From Candidatus Peregrinibacteria bacterium (lineage in GTDB: Bacteria > Patescibacteriota > Gracilibacteria > UBA1369 > LOWO2-01-FULL-3): a stretch of DNA of 6,532 nucleotides. The notes below the pieces were generated by a model. It saw only the letters and a list, made by a program, of their open reading frames with translations, was not told where the DNA came from and searched no databases. Both the position numbers and the translations under genes were made by a program. The DNA is taken from contig WJKQ01000006.1 in the NCBI GenBank assembly GCA_014728975.1, forward strand, positions 1 through 6,532, written 5' to 3'. Shown in pieces: positions 6,289 to 6,532 of the stretch (position 1 is its first letter; each line of letters begins with the position of its first letter).

Positions 6289-6351
6289 ATAGTCAAATTT
6301 TGGTGTAAATTAAGATTAGCAAATAATTCAATATTAAAAAAATAAGTTTTA
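6289..6351. promoter_or_regulatory. Divergent spacer with candidate minus-strand extended -10 element
   Basis: This 63-bp, very AT-rich gap separates two divergently starting glycosyltransferases. On the minus strand TGC-TAATCT (complement of 6313-6321) resembles an extended -10 element and would place the start near 6306, giving a leader of about 18 nt before the ATG at 6288. It shares TGCTAA with the candidate promoter before wzm. No convincing -35 is present. On the plus strand I find only generic AT-rich hexamers and cannot choose a -10. Neither gene has a Shine-Dalgarno sequence here. Confidence 0.3.
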
Positions 6352-6532
6352 ATGAAATACAGAATTGTAATACCGCTCTACAACGAAGAAAAAAACATTG
6401 AAAAACTCATAAACAGGTTCCCCGAAAAACACATTCCCTCAATAATTTTTATAAATGACGGCTCTTCAGACCAAACAAAAGAAATTCTCAAAAAATTTCA
6501 AAATATAACTTCTCTCCACCACAAGATAAACC
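6352..6532 (+). CDS. Glycosyltransferase family 2 (GT-A fold), N-terminal 60 residues; runs off the window
   Basis: The open frame starts MKYRIVIPLYNEEKNIEKLI and continues to the window end without a stop. IPLYNEEKNI (7-16) is the classic first strand and nucleotide-contact loop of family 2 glycosyltransferases, and IIFINDGSSDQTKEIL (31-46) is the second-strand motif, with Asp36 in the position that contacts the nucleotide in the (V/N)DGS-x-D-x-T pattern. The spacing resembles polyprenyl-phosphate mannosyl/glucosyltransferases (DPM1-like) as well as general glycan GT2 enzymes; the later DxD and any C-terminal membrane segments are outside the window, so substrate and topology are open. It is divergent from the GT4 gene at 6288 and has the same lysine/isoleucine-rich, valine-poor composition as the other plus-strand gene. 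The ATG is chosen because the family motif begins six residues after it. Confidence 0.88.
   Translation, partial: MKYRIVIPLYNEEKNIEKLINRFPEKHIPSIIFINDGSSDQTKEILKKFQNITSLHHKIN

Noticed and set aside
1..6532. Recoding of TGA (Gracilibacteria/Absconditabacteria-type code)
   Set aside because: TGA ends wzm and rmd exactly at ATGA overlaps with the next genes, and no gene needs read-through of TGA, so the standard code is sufficient.

Overview
The window is a densely packed surface-glycan biosynthesis and export locus from an AT-rich bacterium; hand-counted lines give roughly 32-38% GC. Reading frames close on TGA as well as TAA and TAG, so the standard bacterial code fits and the UGA-recoded lineages are unlikely. 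Genes overlap or sit a few bases apart, and almost none has a convincing Shine-Dalgarno sequence. Together with the gene content, this suggests a compact bacterium such as a Patescibacteria (CPR) member. That assignment is an inference; no taxonomic marker is present.

Layout. (1) Positions 4026 down to 1 on the minus strand form one tight transcription unit: ABC-2 permease (wzm), ABC ATPase (wzt), GDP-6-deoxy-4-keto-mannose reductase (rmd), GDP-mannose 4,6-dehydratase (gmd), a 192-residue protein resembling a methyltransferase that has lost its SAM-binding half, and the first 27 codons of a glycosyltransferase that leaves the window. The junctions are a 4-bp ATGA overlap, a 1-bp gap, a 4-bp ATGA overlap, a 6-bp gap and a 3-bp gap. 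(2) A 52-bp divergent spacer (4027-4078) separates this unit from a plus-strand family 4 glycosyltransferase (4079-5158). (3) That gene meets a second family 4 glycosyltransferase (5155-6288, minus) tail to tail, with both TAG stops sharing the palindrome CTAG. (4) A 63-bp divergent spacer (6289-6351) leads to the start of a plus-strand family 2 glycosyltransferase cut by the window edge. No gene-free stretch exceeds 63 bp. I see no tRNA, rRNA, CRISPR array, insertion sequence or long repeat.

How the genes work together. Gmd turns GDP-D-mannose into GDP-4-keto-6-deoxy-D-mannose, and Rmd reduces this to GDP-D-rhamnose. The glycosyltransferases would assemble the sugar chain on a lipid carrier at the inner face of the membrane, and Wzm/Wzt would export it. 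This is the logic of ABC-transporter-dependent O-antigen, capsule or S-layer-glycan systems. D-rhamnose as a component is inferred from the gmd-rmd pair; the polymer structure cannot be read from the sequence.

Most worth a second look: the methyltransferase-like protein without a visible SAM site, an Arg replacing the catalytic Lys of the YxxxK motif in Rmd, a short Wzt without a carbohydrate-binding domain, the CTAG stop-codon overlap with a possible terminator lying inside the opposing gene, and a marked protein-composition difference between the strands.
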